Positions 36,838 to 44,336 of a DNA stretch of 64,000 nt are shown here, piece after piece. Under the pieces are notes generated by a model that saw only the letters and a list, made by a program, of their open reading frames with translations, had not been told where the DNA came from and searched no databases. Each line of letters starts with the position of its first letter. The first letter of the stretch is position 1. This stretch comes from Streptomyces fungicidicus (lineage in GTDB: Bacteria; Actinomycetota; Actinomycetes; Streptomycetales; Streptomycetaceae). Both the position numbers and the translations under genes were made by a program. Where the stretch lies: positions 2,790,001-2,854,000 of the forward strand of contig NZ_CP023407.1 in assembly GCF_003665435.1 (NCBI RefSeq), read 5' to 3'.

Positions 36838-37998
36838 ATGGACCACAAGCTCTCCCCCGAACTGGACGAACTCCGCCGCACGGTCGAGGAGTTCGCGCAC
36901 GACGTGGTGGCGCCGAAGATCGGTGACTTCTACGAGCGTCACGAGTTCCCGTACGAGATCGTCCGGGAGATGGGCCGCATGGGTCTGTTCGGGCTGCCGT
37001 TCCCGGAGGAGTACGGCGGCATGGGCGGCGACTACTTCGCCCTCGGTGTGGCCCTGGAGGAGCTGGCCCGGGTCGACTCCTCGGTGGCCATCACCCTGGA
37101 GGCGGGGGTCTCGCTGGGCGCGATGCCGGTCCACCTCTTCGGCACCGAGGAGCAGAAGCGGGAGTGGCTGCCTCGGCTGTGCTCGGGCGAGATCCTGGGC
37201 GCGTTCGGTCTGACGGAGCCGGACGGCGGCAGCGACGCGGGCGCCACCCGTACGACGGCCCGGCTGGACGAGTCGACGGACGAGTGGGTCATCAACGGCG
37301 GCAAGTGCTTCATCACCAACTCGGGCACGGACATCACGGGCCTGGTCACGGTCACGGCGGTGACCGGGCGCAAGCCGGACGGCAAGCCGCTGATCTCGGC
37401 GATCATCGTCCCCTCGGGCACGCCGGGCTTCACGGTGGCGGCCCCGTACTCGAAGGTCGGGTGGAACGCCTCGGACACCCGGGAGCTGTCCTTCCAGGAC
37501 GTCCGGGTGCCGGCCGCCAACCTCCTGGGCGAACAGGGGCGCGGCTACGCCCAGTTCCTGCGCATCCTGGACGAGGGCCGCATCGCCATCGCCGCGCTGG
37601 GCACGGGTCTGGCGCAGGGCTGCGTGGACGAGTCGGTGAAGTACGCCAAGGAGCGGCACGCGTTCGGCAGGCCGATCGGCGCCAACCAGGCCATACAGTT
37701 CAAGATCGCCGACATGGAGATGAAGGCCCACACGGCCCGTCTCGCCTGGCGCGACGCGGCGAGCCGGCTGGTGGCCGGCGAGCCCTTCAAGAAGGAGGCG
37801 GCGCTGGCGAAGCTGTACTCGTCCACGGTCGCCGTGGACAACGCCCGTGACGCCACCCAGATCCACGGCGGCTACGGCTTCATGAACGAGTACCCGGTGG
37901 CCCGCATGTGGCGCGACTCCAAGATCCTGGAGATCGGCGAGGGCACGAGCGAGGTCCAGCGGATGCTGATCGCGCGGGAGTTGGGCCTGGCGGGCTGA
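36838..37998 (+). CDS. fadE4: Acyl-CoA dehydrogenase of the leucine/short-chain operon
   Basis: 386 aa. ACAD with FGLTEPDGGSDAGATRTTAR, WVINGGKCFITNSGTDITGL, IHGGYGFMNEYPVARMWRDS and EIGEGTSEVQRMLIAREL. Glu is present at the MCAD/SCAD catalytic position (GEGTSE), whereas isovaleryl-CoA dehydrogenases usually have Ala there, so the substrate may be a straight or different short chain. ATG 36838 with AGGAG 11 nt upstream; a GTG at 36829 overlaps the hmgL stop but is too near the Shine-Dalgarno. Last gene of the operon. In S. avermitilis the same position is, from memory, called fadE4. Confidence 0.9.
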   Translation: MDHKLSPELDELRRTVEEFAHDVVAPKIGDFYERHEFPYEIVREMGRMGLFGLPFPEEYGGMGGDYFALGVALEELARVDSSVAITLEAGVSLGAMPVHLFGTEEQKREWLPRLCSGEILGAFGLTEPDGGSDAGATRTTARLDESTDEWVINGGKCFITNSGTDITGLVTVTAVTGRKPDGKPLISAIIVPSGTPGFTVAAPYSKVGWNASDTRELSFQDVRVPAANLLGEQGRGYAQFLRILDEGRIAIAALGTGLAQGCVDESVKYAKERHAFGRPIGANQAIQFKIADMEMKAHTARLAWRDAASRLVAGEPFKKEAALAKLYSSTVAVDNARDATQIHGGYGFMNEYPVARMWRDSKILEIGEGTSEVQRMLIARELGLAG

Positions 37999-38012
37999 CC
38001 CCTCCGGCCGAG

Positions 38013-38041
38013 CGGGCCGGTTCGAGAGGCCGTCCGGCCCG
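38013..38041 (+). terminator. Terminator hairpin after the acyl-CoA operon
   Basis: CGGGCCGG and CCGGCCCG, 8-bp stem with a 13-nt loop, 14 nt after the dehydrogenase stop. It also overlaps the probable promoter of the next gene. Confidence 0.55.
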
Positions 38042-38059
38042 GGGATAGCCTGCGTCCTC

Positions 38060-38497
38060 ATGATGCGCACGTGGATCTCGCCGGTACTGCTGCTGCTCTG
38101 CGGATCACTCGCCGCCACCGGGCTGGTCCGCGGCGGGAGCCCCGGCGAGGCCGCCGCGTTCCTGCTGATGTTCACGCTGCTCGCGGCGGTGCACTCGCCC
38201 CTGGTCTTCCCGAGGTCGGTGGGCGCGCCGGAGGCGGAGCGCCGCGGCGCGGCCGACGGCCGGCCGGTCGTCTACTGGCGGCCGGGCTGTGTGTACTGCC
38301 TGCGGCTGCGCTTCCGGCTGGGCCGTCGCGCCCGCCGGGCGCACTGGGTGAACATCTGGCGCGACCCGGCCGGGGCGGCAGCGGTGCGGGCGGCCAACGA
38401 GGGCAACGAGACCGTGCCCACGGTCGTCGTGGGCGGCCGGCCGCACACCAACCCCGATCCCGGGTGGGTGCGCGAACAGCTCGCCCCCTCCGCCTGA
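38060..38497 (+). CDS. Membrane-anchored glutaredoxin-like protein
   Basis: 145 aa. Two hydrophobic segments at the N-terminus (about 6-23 and 29-46), then a glutaredoxin/thioredoxin-like domain with active site CVYC in VVYWRPGCVYCLRLRFRLG, followed by NEGNETVPTVVVGGRPHTNP, the cis-Pro and loop of the Grx fold. Probably a mycoredoxin-like thiol-disulfide protein held at the membrane. No Shine-Dalgarno sequence; TAGCCT at 38046-38051 ends 8 nt before ATG 38060, which fits leaderless transcription. Confidence 0.8.
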   Translation: MMRTWISPVLLLLCGSLAATGLVRGGSPGEAAAFLLMFTLLAAVHSPLVFPRSVGAPEAERRGAADGRPVVYWRPGCVYCLRLRFRLGRRARRAHWVNIWRDPAGAAAVRAANEGNETVPTVVVGGRPHTNPDPGWVREQLAPSA

Positions 38498-38566
38498 TCG
38501 GGAGGGGCGCCCTGCCGGCGGGGCGCCCCTGCCCGGAAGACCGCCGGCCCGGGGCCGGGTGCGGGC

Positions 38567-38824
38567 TCAGGCCGTGTTGAGCAACTCCCGGCCGAGTGGC
38601 CGTCCCCCGGCCTCCAGGCCGTCGAAGAGGCCCAGTTCCTGCGCCCTGGCTCCCAGGGCCACCCGCCCCGGGACCCCCCAGCGTCTCATCAACTGCTGTA
38701 TGCGCCGCTGCACGGTCCGGTGTCCGAGCCCCAGACGCCGGCCGATCGCCGCGTCCCCGAGCCCCTGGTACAGCAGGCGCACGATCACCACATCCACCTG
38801 ACCAACCGTCATTTTTGTGACCAT
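38567..38824 (-). CDS. Small LuxR-type HTH protein
   Basis: 85 aa, consisting essentially only of a LuxR/GerE helix-turn-helix: VDVVIVRLLYQGLGDAAIGR then RLGLGHRTVQRRIQQLMRRW. No receiver or other sensing domain, so it works as a stand-alone DNA-binding protein or with a partner. ATG at 38824 (GGGGG 7 nt upstream on the minus strand) or the internal ATG at 38812. Divergent from the YbfG-like gene across a 454-nt region with two matching palindromes, so it is the natural candidate regulator of that cassette. Confidence 0.75.
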   Translation of the reverse strand: MVTKMTVGQVDVVIVRLLYQGLGDAAIGRRLGLGHRTVQRRIQQLMRRWGVPGRVALGARAQELGLFDGLEAGGRPLGRELLNTA

Positions 38825-38950
38825 CAGTAGCCCCCACGGAGAGCGTAGCCAGAGCCACCTTGTGGATGGCCCTTATGGAACCCTAAGTTCCTGAACCCCT
38901 GGGAAAACCAGCCGTCTCCATGCAAAACAGGCACACTGACCACCGTTCAG

Positions 38951-38968
38951 TTGGCGTGAATACGCCAA
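38951..38968. promoter_or_regulatory. Palindrome copy 1, TTGGCGT-GAAT-ACGCCAA
   Basis: Perfect 7-bp arms with a 4-nt spacer. The GGCGT...ACGCC core (38953-38966) begins 129 bp from the LuxR-type start codon at 38824. Confidence 0.6.
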
Positions 38969-39136
38969 ACCTCACGAGCGCGCGACCCTTCCCACACACC
39001 GGCACCGCACCGCCTCCACAGGCGGGACCCGGAGCCCCCTCTTTTTACGCGCCGCCGCGTTCAAACATTCCCGGCCAAACATTTCTGGCGTCATTGCGCC
39101 CACGCCTGGCATTCATTTCTCCGGGCATGCCGGGGA

Positions 39137-39152
39137 CGGCGTAAATACGCCG
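39137..39152. promoter_or_regulatory. Palindrome copy 2, CGGCGT-AAAT-ACGCCG
   Basis: Perfect 6-bp arms with a 4-nt spacer. The core ends 128 bp before the YbfG-like start codon at 39279, mirroring copy 1. Confidence 0.6.
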
Positions 39153-39278
39153 CGCCATTCACACCCTTTGCCCGATTGTCCAGAAAAAGACGGCTGTCAC
39201 TCCGCCCTCACCATCTCTAACTTTGCCCTGTTGACCGGCGTTTGCCGCGACCTTCCCCGCATCGAAAGAGAGCCGTCC

Positions 39279-41525
39279 ATGGCCGACGAGATGGTGCTGC
39301 GTGCCCAGCGGTTCATCAACACGACCTACCCCAACATGCTGGGCATACCCAAGCTGGAGGAGAACGGTCAGACCAGTTGGACCGTGATGTACGCGCTCAC
39401 CCGCGCTCTCCAGCTCGAGCTGGGCATCAGCTCGCTGTCCAACAATTTCGGCCCGACCACCCTGAACGCCCTGCAGTCAAAGTACCCGGTACTCAACGGC
39501 AGTACCGTACCCTCCGCCAATTTCGCCCGGATCATTCAGTCCGCCCTCTACTGCAAGGGATATGACGGCGGCGAGATCGACGGAAAGTACAACGACCGGG
39601 TCGCCGCCTCGGTGAGCAAGATGAAGTCGGACATGGGCGTCGCGGCGTCCTTCCCCGACTCCGGGAGCCTCTACCCCAAGGTGGTCAAGGGGCTGCTCAA
39701 CATGGACCCCTATGTCACGGTGAACGGCGGAAGCGCGAAGATCCGCGAGATCCAGCAGTGGCTGAACGGGCGTTACATCGGCCGCCAGGACTTCTTCATC
39801 GTGCCGTGCGACGGCCACCACTCCCGCACCGTGGCCTCGTCCATGCTGTACGCCATCCAGTACGAGCTCGGCATGGCCGACGGAGTCGCCAACGGCAACT
39901 TCGGGCCGGGCACCAAGTCGGGCCTGGCCAGCCACACGCTCTCCGAGGGGTCCAGCGGCACCTGGGCGCAGCTCTACAGCGGCGCGCTGATCCTCAACCA
40001 GCGTGCGGCGACCCCGTTCACCTCCGTCTTCAACAGCACGGTCGCGAGCGAGACCGCCGCCTTCCAGGCGTTCGTGGCGCTCCCGGTGACCGGCAAGGGC
40101 GACTTCTCCACCTGGGCGTCGCTGCTGGTGTCGTACGGCGACCAGAACCGCAGGGGCGAGGCCTGCGACGGCGTCACGAAGATCACCCCGGCGCGCGCGG
40201 CGACCCTCAAGGCGGAGGGCATCAAGTACATCGGCCGCTATCTGATCAACCCGACGGGCGGCGCGCCCCTGGAGAAGGAGATCCAGGCCGGCGAGCTCCA
40301 GACCATCGCCGACAACGGGCTCCGCTGCTTCCCGATCTGGCAGACCTACGGCCGGGACGCCGAGGGGTTCAACTACCCGGCCGGCAACGCGGACGGCCTC
40401 GCCGCCGTCGCCGCCGCGCAGCGCCACGGCTTCAAGACGGGCGCCCGTATCTTCTTCGCGGTCGACTTCGACGCCTACGACTACGAGGTGACCGACGACA
40501 TCCTGCCCTACTTCAAGGGCGTCGAGGACGCGATGGCGCTGTCCGGCAACCCCTACCGGGTCGGCGTCTACGGGCCGCGCAACGTGTGCATCCGGGTGTC
40601 CGAGGCGGGGCACGCCACGGCGAGCTTCGTCTCCGACATGTCCAGCGGCTTCTCCGGCAACTACGGCTACCCGCTGCCGGCGAGCTGGGCCTACGACCAG
40701 ATCGTCACCCGGACCGTCGGCTCGGGCGACGGCGCCATCAACATCGACCACAACATCGCCTCGGGCCGTGACATCGGCGAGGGCTCCTTCAACCCCTCCC
40801 GCCTGGACAACGCGCCCGACGTCGCGTTCGACCTCTCGTCCTACTACCCGGCGATGCACACCGACATCAGCACCTACATGAAGTCGATCGGCTTCCCGGA
40901 CTCGGACGCCAAGCGCATCTTCACGCACACCGAGTGCCTCGAGACGGTCATGGCCCACGACGCCCTGATCACGTCCCTGTCGAACACGTACAACATGCGC
41001 AAGGCGCTGATCCAGACCTCGGCCTACTGGGAGATGCGCCACTACGACGCGATCGACCTGACCGTGGACGCGGCGGTGACGTACTACCACACCGGGGTCG
41101 GGGGCGACGACATCTCCCCCGTCCGTGACTCCTCCACCGGCATCGCGCAGATCAGCGGCGACGTCGGCATCCGGGCCTGGAACTACTGCATCGGCAAGGG
41201 CTACGCCAGCGGCACCGTCCTCGACCCTGCCAAGGACGCGGACATCTGGACGATGTGGCACAAGGTCAACCAGGACAACGCCTACTCGGTCCGGACCGTG
41301 TCCCTCATCCACCTGTGGGACGCGGGCGGCAAGCCCGGCGGCAACAACGGCCCCGACGGCGAGACCGTGCTGCGCACCATGAGACTGGACTACACGCAGA
41401 AGGAGATCTTCGAGGTCCTGCGCCGCTATCAGGGCTGGGGAGACGAGGCCGAGGCGCACGCCACCAAGCGCATGGCGCTCTACCAGCTCTTCGAGAAGTA
41501 CAACGGGCTGTCCCGGATGTACTAG
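39279..41525 (+). CDS. YbfG-like multidomain cell-wall hydrolase-like protein
   Basis: 748 aa, no signal peptide. Residues 1-290 contain several peptidoglycan-binding-like repeats (NNFGPTTLNAL near 55-65, NGNFGPGTKSGL near 205-216). Residues about 295-500 are a DUF1906 glycoside-hydrolase-like (Rv2525c/YbfG) domain: IKYIGRYLINP, RIFFAVDFDAYDYE, VGVYGPRNVC, WAYDQIV, INIDHNIA. The C-terminal 240 residues include QTSAYWEMRHYDAID and, about 25 residues on, RDSSTGIAQISGDVGI, a spacing reminiscent of lysozyme/SLT catalytic regions. Architecture and length recall B. subtilis YbfG. AAAGAGAG precedes ATG 39279. Followed by two genes for membrane and Tat-exported proteins. Enzyme activity is inferred. 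Confidence 0.85.
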   Translation: MADEMVLRAQRFINTTYPNMLGIPKLEENGQTSWTVMYALTRALQLELGISSLSNNFGPTTLNALQSKYPVLNGSTVPSANFARIIQSALYCKGYDGGEIDGKYNDRVAASVSKMKSDMGVAASFPDSGSLYPKVVKGLLNMDPYVTVNGGSAKIREIQQWLNGRYIGRQDFFIVPCDGHHSRTVASSMLYAIQYELGMADGVANGNFGPGTKSGLASHTLSEGSSGTWAQLYSGALILNQRAATPFTSVFNSTVASETAAFQAFVALPVTGKGDFSTWASLLVSYGDQNRRGEACDGVTKITPARAATLKAEGIKYIGRYLINPTGGAPLEKEIQAGELQTIADNGLRCFPIWQTYGRDAEGFNYPAGNADGLAAVAAAQRHGFKTGARIFFAVDFDAYDYEVTDDILPYFKGVEDAMALSGNPYRVGVYGPRNVCIRVSEAGHATASFVSDMSSGFSGNYGYPLPASWAYDQIVTRTVGSGDGAINIDHNIASGRDIGEGSFNPSRLDNAPDVAFDLSSYYPAMHTDISTYMKSIGFPDSDAKRIFTHTECLETVMAHDALITSLSNTYNMRKALIQTSAYWEMRHYDAIDLTVDAAVTYYHTGVGGDDISPVRDSSTGIAQISGDVGIRAWNYCIGKGYASGTVLDPAKDADIWTMWHKVNQDNAYSVRTVSLIHLWDAGGKPGGNNGPDGETVLRTMRLDYTQKEIFEVLRRYQGWGDEAEAHATKRMALYQLFEKYNGLSRMY

Positions 41526-41533
41526 GAGTAACA

Positions 41534-42025
41534 GTGGAAACCGATCCGTACGCGGGGCACAACCCCCTTGTCCTGCTTCTCGTCCTCCTCCTCTCCCTGG
41601 CGGCGGCCATCGCCCTGGCCGCCTACGGCTGCACGACGGCGGCCCGTCACGGTGCCGGACGCGGGGCTCCGCTGGTGCTGCTGCGGTCCTGCGGCGCGTT
41701 CGCGGCGGCCGGCGCGGCCTGCCTGTACGCCTGGGGCACCGTGCACCTGCTGACGCTGGACGAGACGAGGCGGGACGCCGCGTGCAAGGAGGCGGTGGGA
41801 CCGGCGCACGTCATGGAGATCGACTCCTACCGGCCCACCTACATCCCGCTCGGTCTCGGTTGCCACGTCAGGAGCGGCACCACCCATTCGACGGGCGTGC
41901 CCGGCTATCTCAATCCCGCGGCGGGCGCCCTCGCCTTCACGGCCGTCGCGATGGGCGGCTTCAGCCTGCTGGAATCCGAACGCCGGGCCACCCGGGACTT
42001 CAAGAGAGAGACAAGGCGTCCATGA
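41534..42025 (+). CDS. Integral membrane protein of the YbfG-like cassette
   Basis: 163 aa. Three hydrophobic segments: LVLLLVLLLSLAAAIALAAY (about 12-31), a second near 46-68, and a third near 127-147 (AAGALAFTAVAMGGFSLLES), with a loop between 70 and 125 that contains Cys in AACKEAVG and LGCHVRSG and probably faces outward. Basic C-terminal tail. GTG 41534 has AGGAG 5 nt upstream and lies 8 nt after the YbfG-like stop; its own stop overlaps the next ATG as ATGA. No family recognised. Confidence 0.8.
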   Translation: METDPYAGHNPLVLLLVLLLSLAAAIALAAYGCTTAARHGAGRGAPLVLLRSCGAFAAAGAACLYAWGTVHLLTLDETRRDAACKEAVGPAHVMEIDSYRPTYIPLGLGCHVRSGTTHSTGVPGYLNPAAGALAFTAVAMGGFSLLESERRATRDFKRETRRP

Positions 42026-42780
42026 CGACATCCCGCCGTACCTTCCTCGCCCGGACCGCAGTGATCGCGGGCGTCGCAGCAGCGGCCACGCTGCCCTTCT
42101 CCGAGTACCTCGCCTCTCCCGCCCACGCGGCGGACCGTTATGCCGAGCCGAAGCACGTCAGGGACGCGGCCCGGCGCGCCCTGGCCCGCCACAAGCGCAC
42201 CCGCTCCGGGAAGCCGAGCCCCAACGGCTGGGAGATGGAACTGGCCGCCGACAAGGGCGGGTCGGTGTGGACGCGTCCGGTGCCCGGCACCCCCGTCGAG
42301 GGGGTCGCCGTGCGGATCGGCGATGTGGAGACCGTGCTGGTCCATGTCGTCCGCCGGTTCCACTACGAGGTGGACGAACTGCGCGGGGGCGACGTGGTCG
42401 GCTGGCGCAGCCCGGCCACGGTGCGCCGGGGGCTGGCGGAGGCCAACCAGGCCTCCGGCACCGCGGTGCAGATCAGACCGGGTCACTACCCGAGCGGCGT
42501 CAAGGGCGGCTTCTTCGCCCCGCAGCAGCTCGTCATCCGTGACATCCTCGCCGAGCTGGAGGGCGTCGTCCGCTGGGGCGGGGACGACAAGAAGCCCGAC
42601 GAGTCGCTGTTCTACGTCGCCGTGAAGCCCGGCAGCCCGCTGCTGGCCGAGGTGGCGGGCAAGCTGCGCGGCTGGCGGGAGGAGCCGGGCAAGGGGGCCG
42701 GCGGCCCGGTGGACGTGCAGTCCGGCAAGCGCCGCAGCGCGGCCAGGGAACTGGCCCGGGAGCAGAAGGCGGCCGCCTAG
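42022..42780 (+). CDS. Tat-exported protein of the YbfG-like cassette
   Basis: 252 aa. Clear Tat signal MTTSRRTFLARTAVIAGVAA with cleavage near PAHAADR. The mature region is mixed charged; conserved-looking stretches are GWEMELAADKGGSVWTRPVP, VLVHVVRRFHYEVDELRGGD and GVVRWGGDDKKPDESLFYVA. No catalytic motif recognised; the C-terminus is basic and rich in Ala/Arg/Lys. ATG 42022 overlaps the membrane-protein stop, so the three genes are one operon. The use of Tat suggests a protein that folds before export or with a cofactor. Confidence 0.82.
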   Translation: MTTSRRTFLARTAVIAGVAAAATLPFSEYLASPAHAADRYAEPKHVRDAARRALARHKRTRSGKPSPNGWEMELAADKGGSVWTRPVPGTPVEGVAVRIGDVETVLVHVVRRFHYEVDELRGGDVVGWRSPATVRRGLAEANQASGTAVQIRPGHYPSGVKGGFFAPQQLVIRDILAELEGVVRWGGDDKKPDESLFYVAVKPGSPLLAEVAGKLRGWREEPGKGAGGPVDVQSGKRRSAARELAREQKAAA

Positions 42781-42809
42781 TCGCGCACCGGGGGCGATTC
42801 CGCCCGGAG

Positions 42810-42850
42810 CGAGGCCCATCTTCCGTGCCGATCGGCGGAGTTGGGCCTCG
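42810..42850 (+). terminator. Hairpin after the YbfG-like cassette
   Basis: CGAGGCCCA and TGGGCCTCG, perfect 9-bp stem; the 23-nt loop holds a further short TCCG/CGGA pairing. 30 nt after the cassette stop and before the iron box. Confidence 0.6.
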
Positions 42851-42923
42851 CAGCGCGTTGTCGCGAGGCAGGCGGCCCACTCACGGAATTGCGCTGGTGA
42901 GGGGCCCACACCTGGACAACCAT

Positions 42924-42942
42924 TGAGGTTAGGCTAACCTAC
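42924..42942. promoter_or_regulatory. Iron box (DmdR1/IdeR-type) upstream of desE
   Basis: TGAGGTTAGGCTAACCTAC; the inner AGGTTAG-G-CTAACCT is a perfect palindrome. Matches the TTAGGTTAGGCTAACCTAA consensus closely. Lies 50 nt upstream of the desE start, so iron-replete repression is expected. Confidence 0.9.
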
Positions 42943-42991
42943 CTTCGAATTGTCCGGCGGGTTATCCGCCCCGTTCGAAGGCAGCGTACCC

Positions 42992-44038
42992 ATGTCCAAC
43001 GCCAGAGCCACCCACCTCACCCGACGCGGCGTTCTCGCCGCGGGCGGCGCGCTCGGCCTCGGGGCCGTGCTCGCGGCCTGCGGAGACGGTGACGAGAAAA
43101 GCGCCGGCTCGGACAAGGACGCGAACCCCGCGAAGTCCGGCCCGTGGAGCTTCAAGGACGACCGCGGCACCACCGTGAAGCTCGACAAGGTCCCCACGGC
43201 CATCGTGGCGTTCACCGGTGTCGCCGCCGCGCTGTACGACTACGGCATCGAGGTCAAGGGCGTCTTCGGCCCGACGAAGACCCCGGACGGCAAGGCCGAC
43301 GTCCAGGCCGGCGACATGGACGTCAGCAAGCTGACGATCTTCGGCAACAAGTTCGACAGCTTCAACGTCGAGCAGTACGCGGCCTTCGGGCCCGAGGTGC
43401 TCATCAGCACGACGTTCGACGACGCCGGGACGCTCTGGTACGTCCCGGAGGCCTCCAAGGACAAGATCGCCAAGCTGGCCCCGAGCGTGGCCGTCTCCGT
43501 CTACGACCGGCAGATGCCGGAGCCGCTGCAGCGGATGGCCGAGCTGGCCGAATCGCTGGGCGCCGACATGAAGTCCGCGAAGGTCGTCGAGGCGAAGAAG
43601 AAGTTCGAGGCCGCCGCCGAGCGGCTGCGCAAGGCCGCCAAGGCGCGCCCGGAGATCCGGGTCATGGCGGGCTCCGCGGCGCAGGACGTCTTCTACGTCT
43701 CGGGCTCGAACTTCTCCATCGACCTTGAGTACTTCAAGGCCCTCGGGGTGAACCTGGTGGAGCCCTCGGAGGAGGCCAAGAAGCCCACCGGCGGCTGGTT
43801 CGAGACCCTGAGCTGGGAGAACGTCGACAAGTACCCGGCCGACGTCATCATCATGGACGACCGCGCCTCGACCATCCAGCCCGCCGACATCACCGAGGCG
43901 ACCTGGAAGAAGCTCCCCGCGGTCAAGGCCGGCCAGGTCATCGCCCGCTCGCCCGAGCCGATCCTCTCCTACGACAAGTGCACGCCCCTGCTCGACAACC
44001 TCGCGGAGGCCATCGAGAAGGCCAAGAAGGTCGGCTGA
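42992..44038 (+). CDS. desE: Ferrioxamine-binding lipoprotein
   Basis: 348 aa. Signal with twin Arg (LTRRGVLAAGGALGLGAVLA) and lipobox LAAC, acylated Cys30. Mature part is a class III (FecB/FepB-like) siderophore-binding fold: TVKLDKVPTAIVAFTGVAAA and a C-terminal AVKAGQVIARSPEPILSYDK. It captures ferric hydroxamates outside the membrane for an ABC permease coded elsewhere. ATG 42992 with GAAGG upstream. Sits between an iron box and desA, but it has its own transcription unit. S. coelicolor SCO2780 equivalent from memory. Confidence 0.92.
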   Translation: MSNARATHLTRRGVLAAGGALGLGAVLAACGDGDEKSAGSDKDANPAKSGPWSFKDDRGTTVKLDKVPTAIVAFTGVAAALYDYGIEVKGVFGPTKTPDGKADVQAGDMDVSKLTIFGNKFDSFNVEQYAAFGPEVLISTTFDDAGTLWYVPEASKDKIAKLAPSVAVSVYDRQMPEPLQRMAELAESLGADMKSAKVVEAKKKFEAAAERLRKAAKARPEIRVMAGSAAQDVFYVSGSNFSIDLEYFKALGVNLVEPSEEAKKPTGGWFETLSWENVDKYPADVIIMDDRASTIQPADITEATWKKLPAVKAGQVIARSPEPILSYDKCTPLLDNLAEAIEKAKKVG

Positions 44039-44261
44039 CCCCTCCCGCCCGGCCCCCTCAGCCGCCGCCCCGCCCGTTCCGCCTCCCTCCAGGCGGCGCG
44101 GCGGGGCGGCTCGGCGTGCTCGCGTCCGGAACCCCGCGGCGGGCATGTCGCCGTCACACTGCCGCAGTCAACTCGCCGGCCACAAAACGGACTTGAGCCC
44201 GACTACTCCTCGCGAGTGAGTGATGACAGTCACGGCCGTAACAGGTTTGAGGCCGAAAAAC

Positions 44262-44280
44262 TTAGGTTAGGCTCACCTAA
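44262..44280. promoter_or_regulatory. Iron box upstream of desABCD
   Basis: TTAGGTTAGGCTCACCTAA, one base from the DmdR1 consensus palindrome, 56 nt before the desA start and probably overlapping the promoter. Confidence 0.93.
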
Positions 44281-44336
44281 GTTTTTCGCTACCGGCCCCT
44301 TCCCGCACCGGATAGTCCCCACCGGAGGACCCCCCC

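Larger units (their letters stand above)
38825..39278. other. 454-nt divergent control region of the YbfG-like cassette
   Basis: No credible gene. AT-richer than its surroundings. Holds two copies of the hyphenated palindrome GGCGT-RAAT-ACGCC (38953-38966 and 39138-39151) and a tandem 14-bp near-repeat CAAACATTYCYGGC (39062-39075, 39076-39089) between them. A 74-codon open frame (38920-39144) is low-complexity and judged spurious. Confidence 0.75.

Noticed and set aside
38920..39144. 74-codon open frame in the YbfG-like control region
   Set aside because: Pro-rich low-complexity product, no Shine-Dalgarno sequence, and it contains both a tandem repeat and part of the second palindrome; better explained as regulatory DNA.
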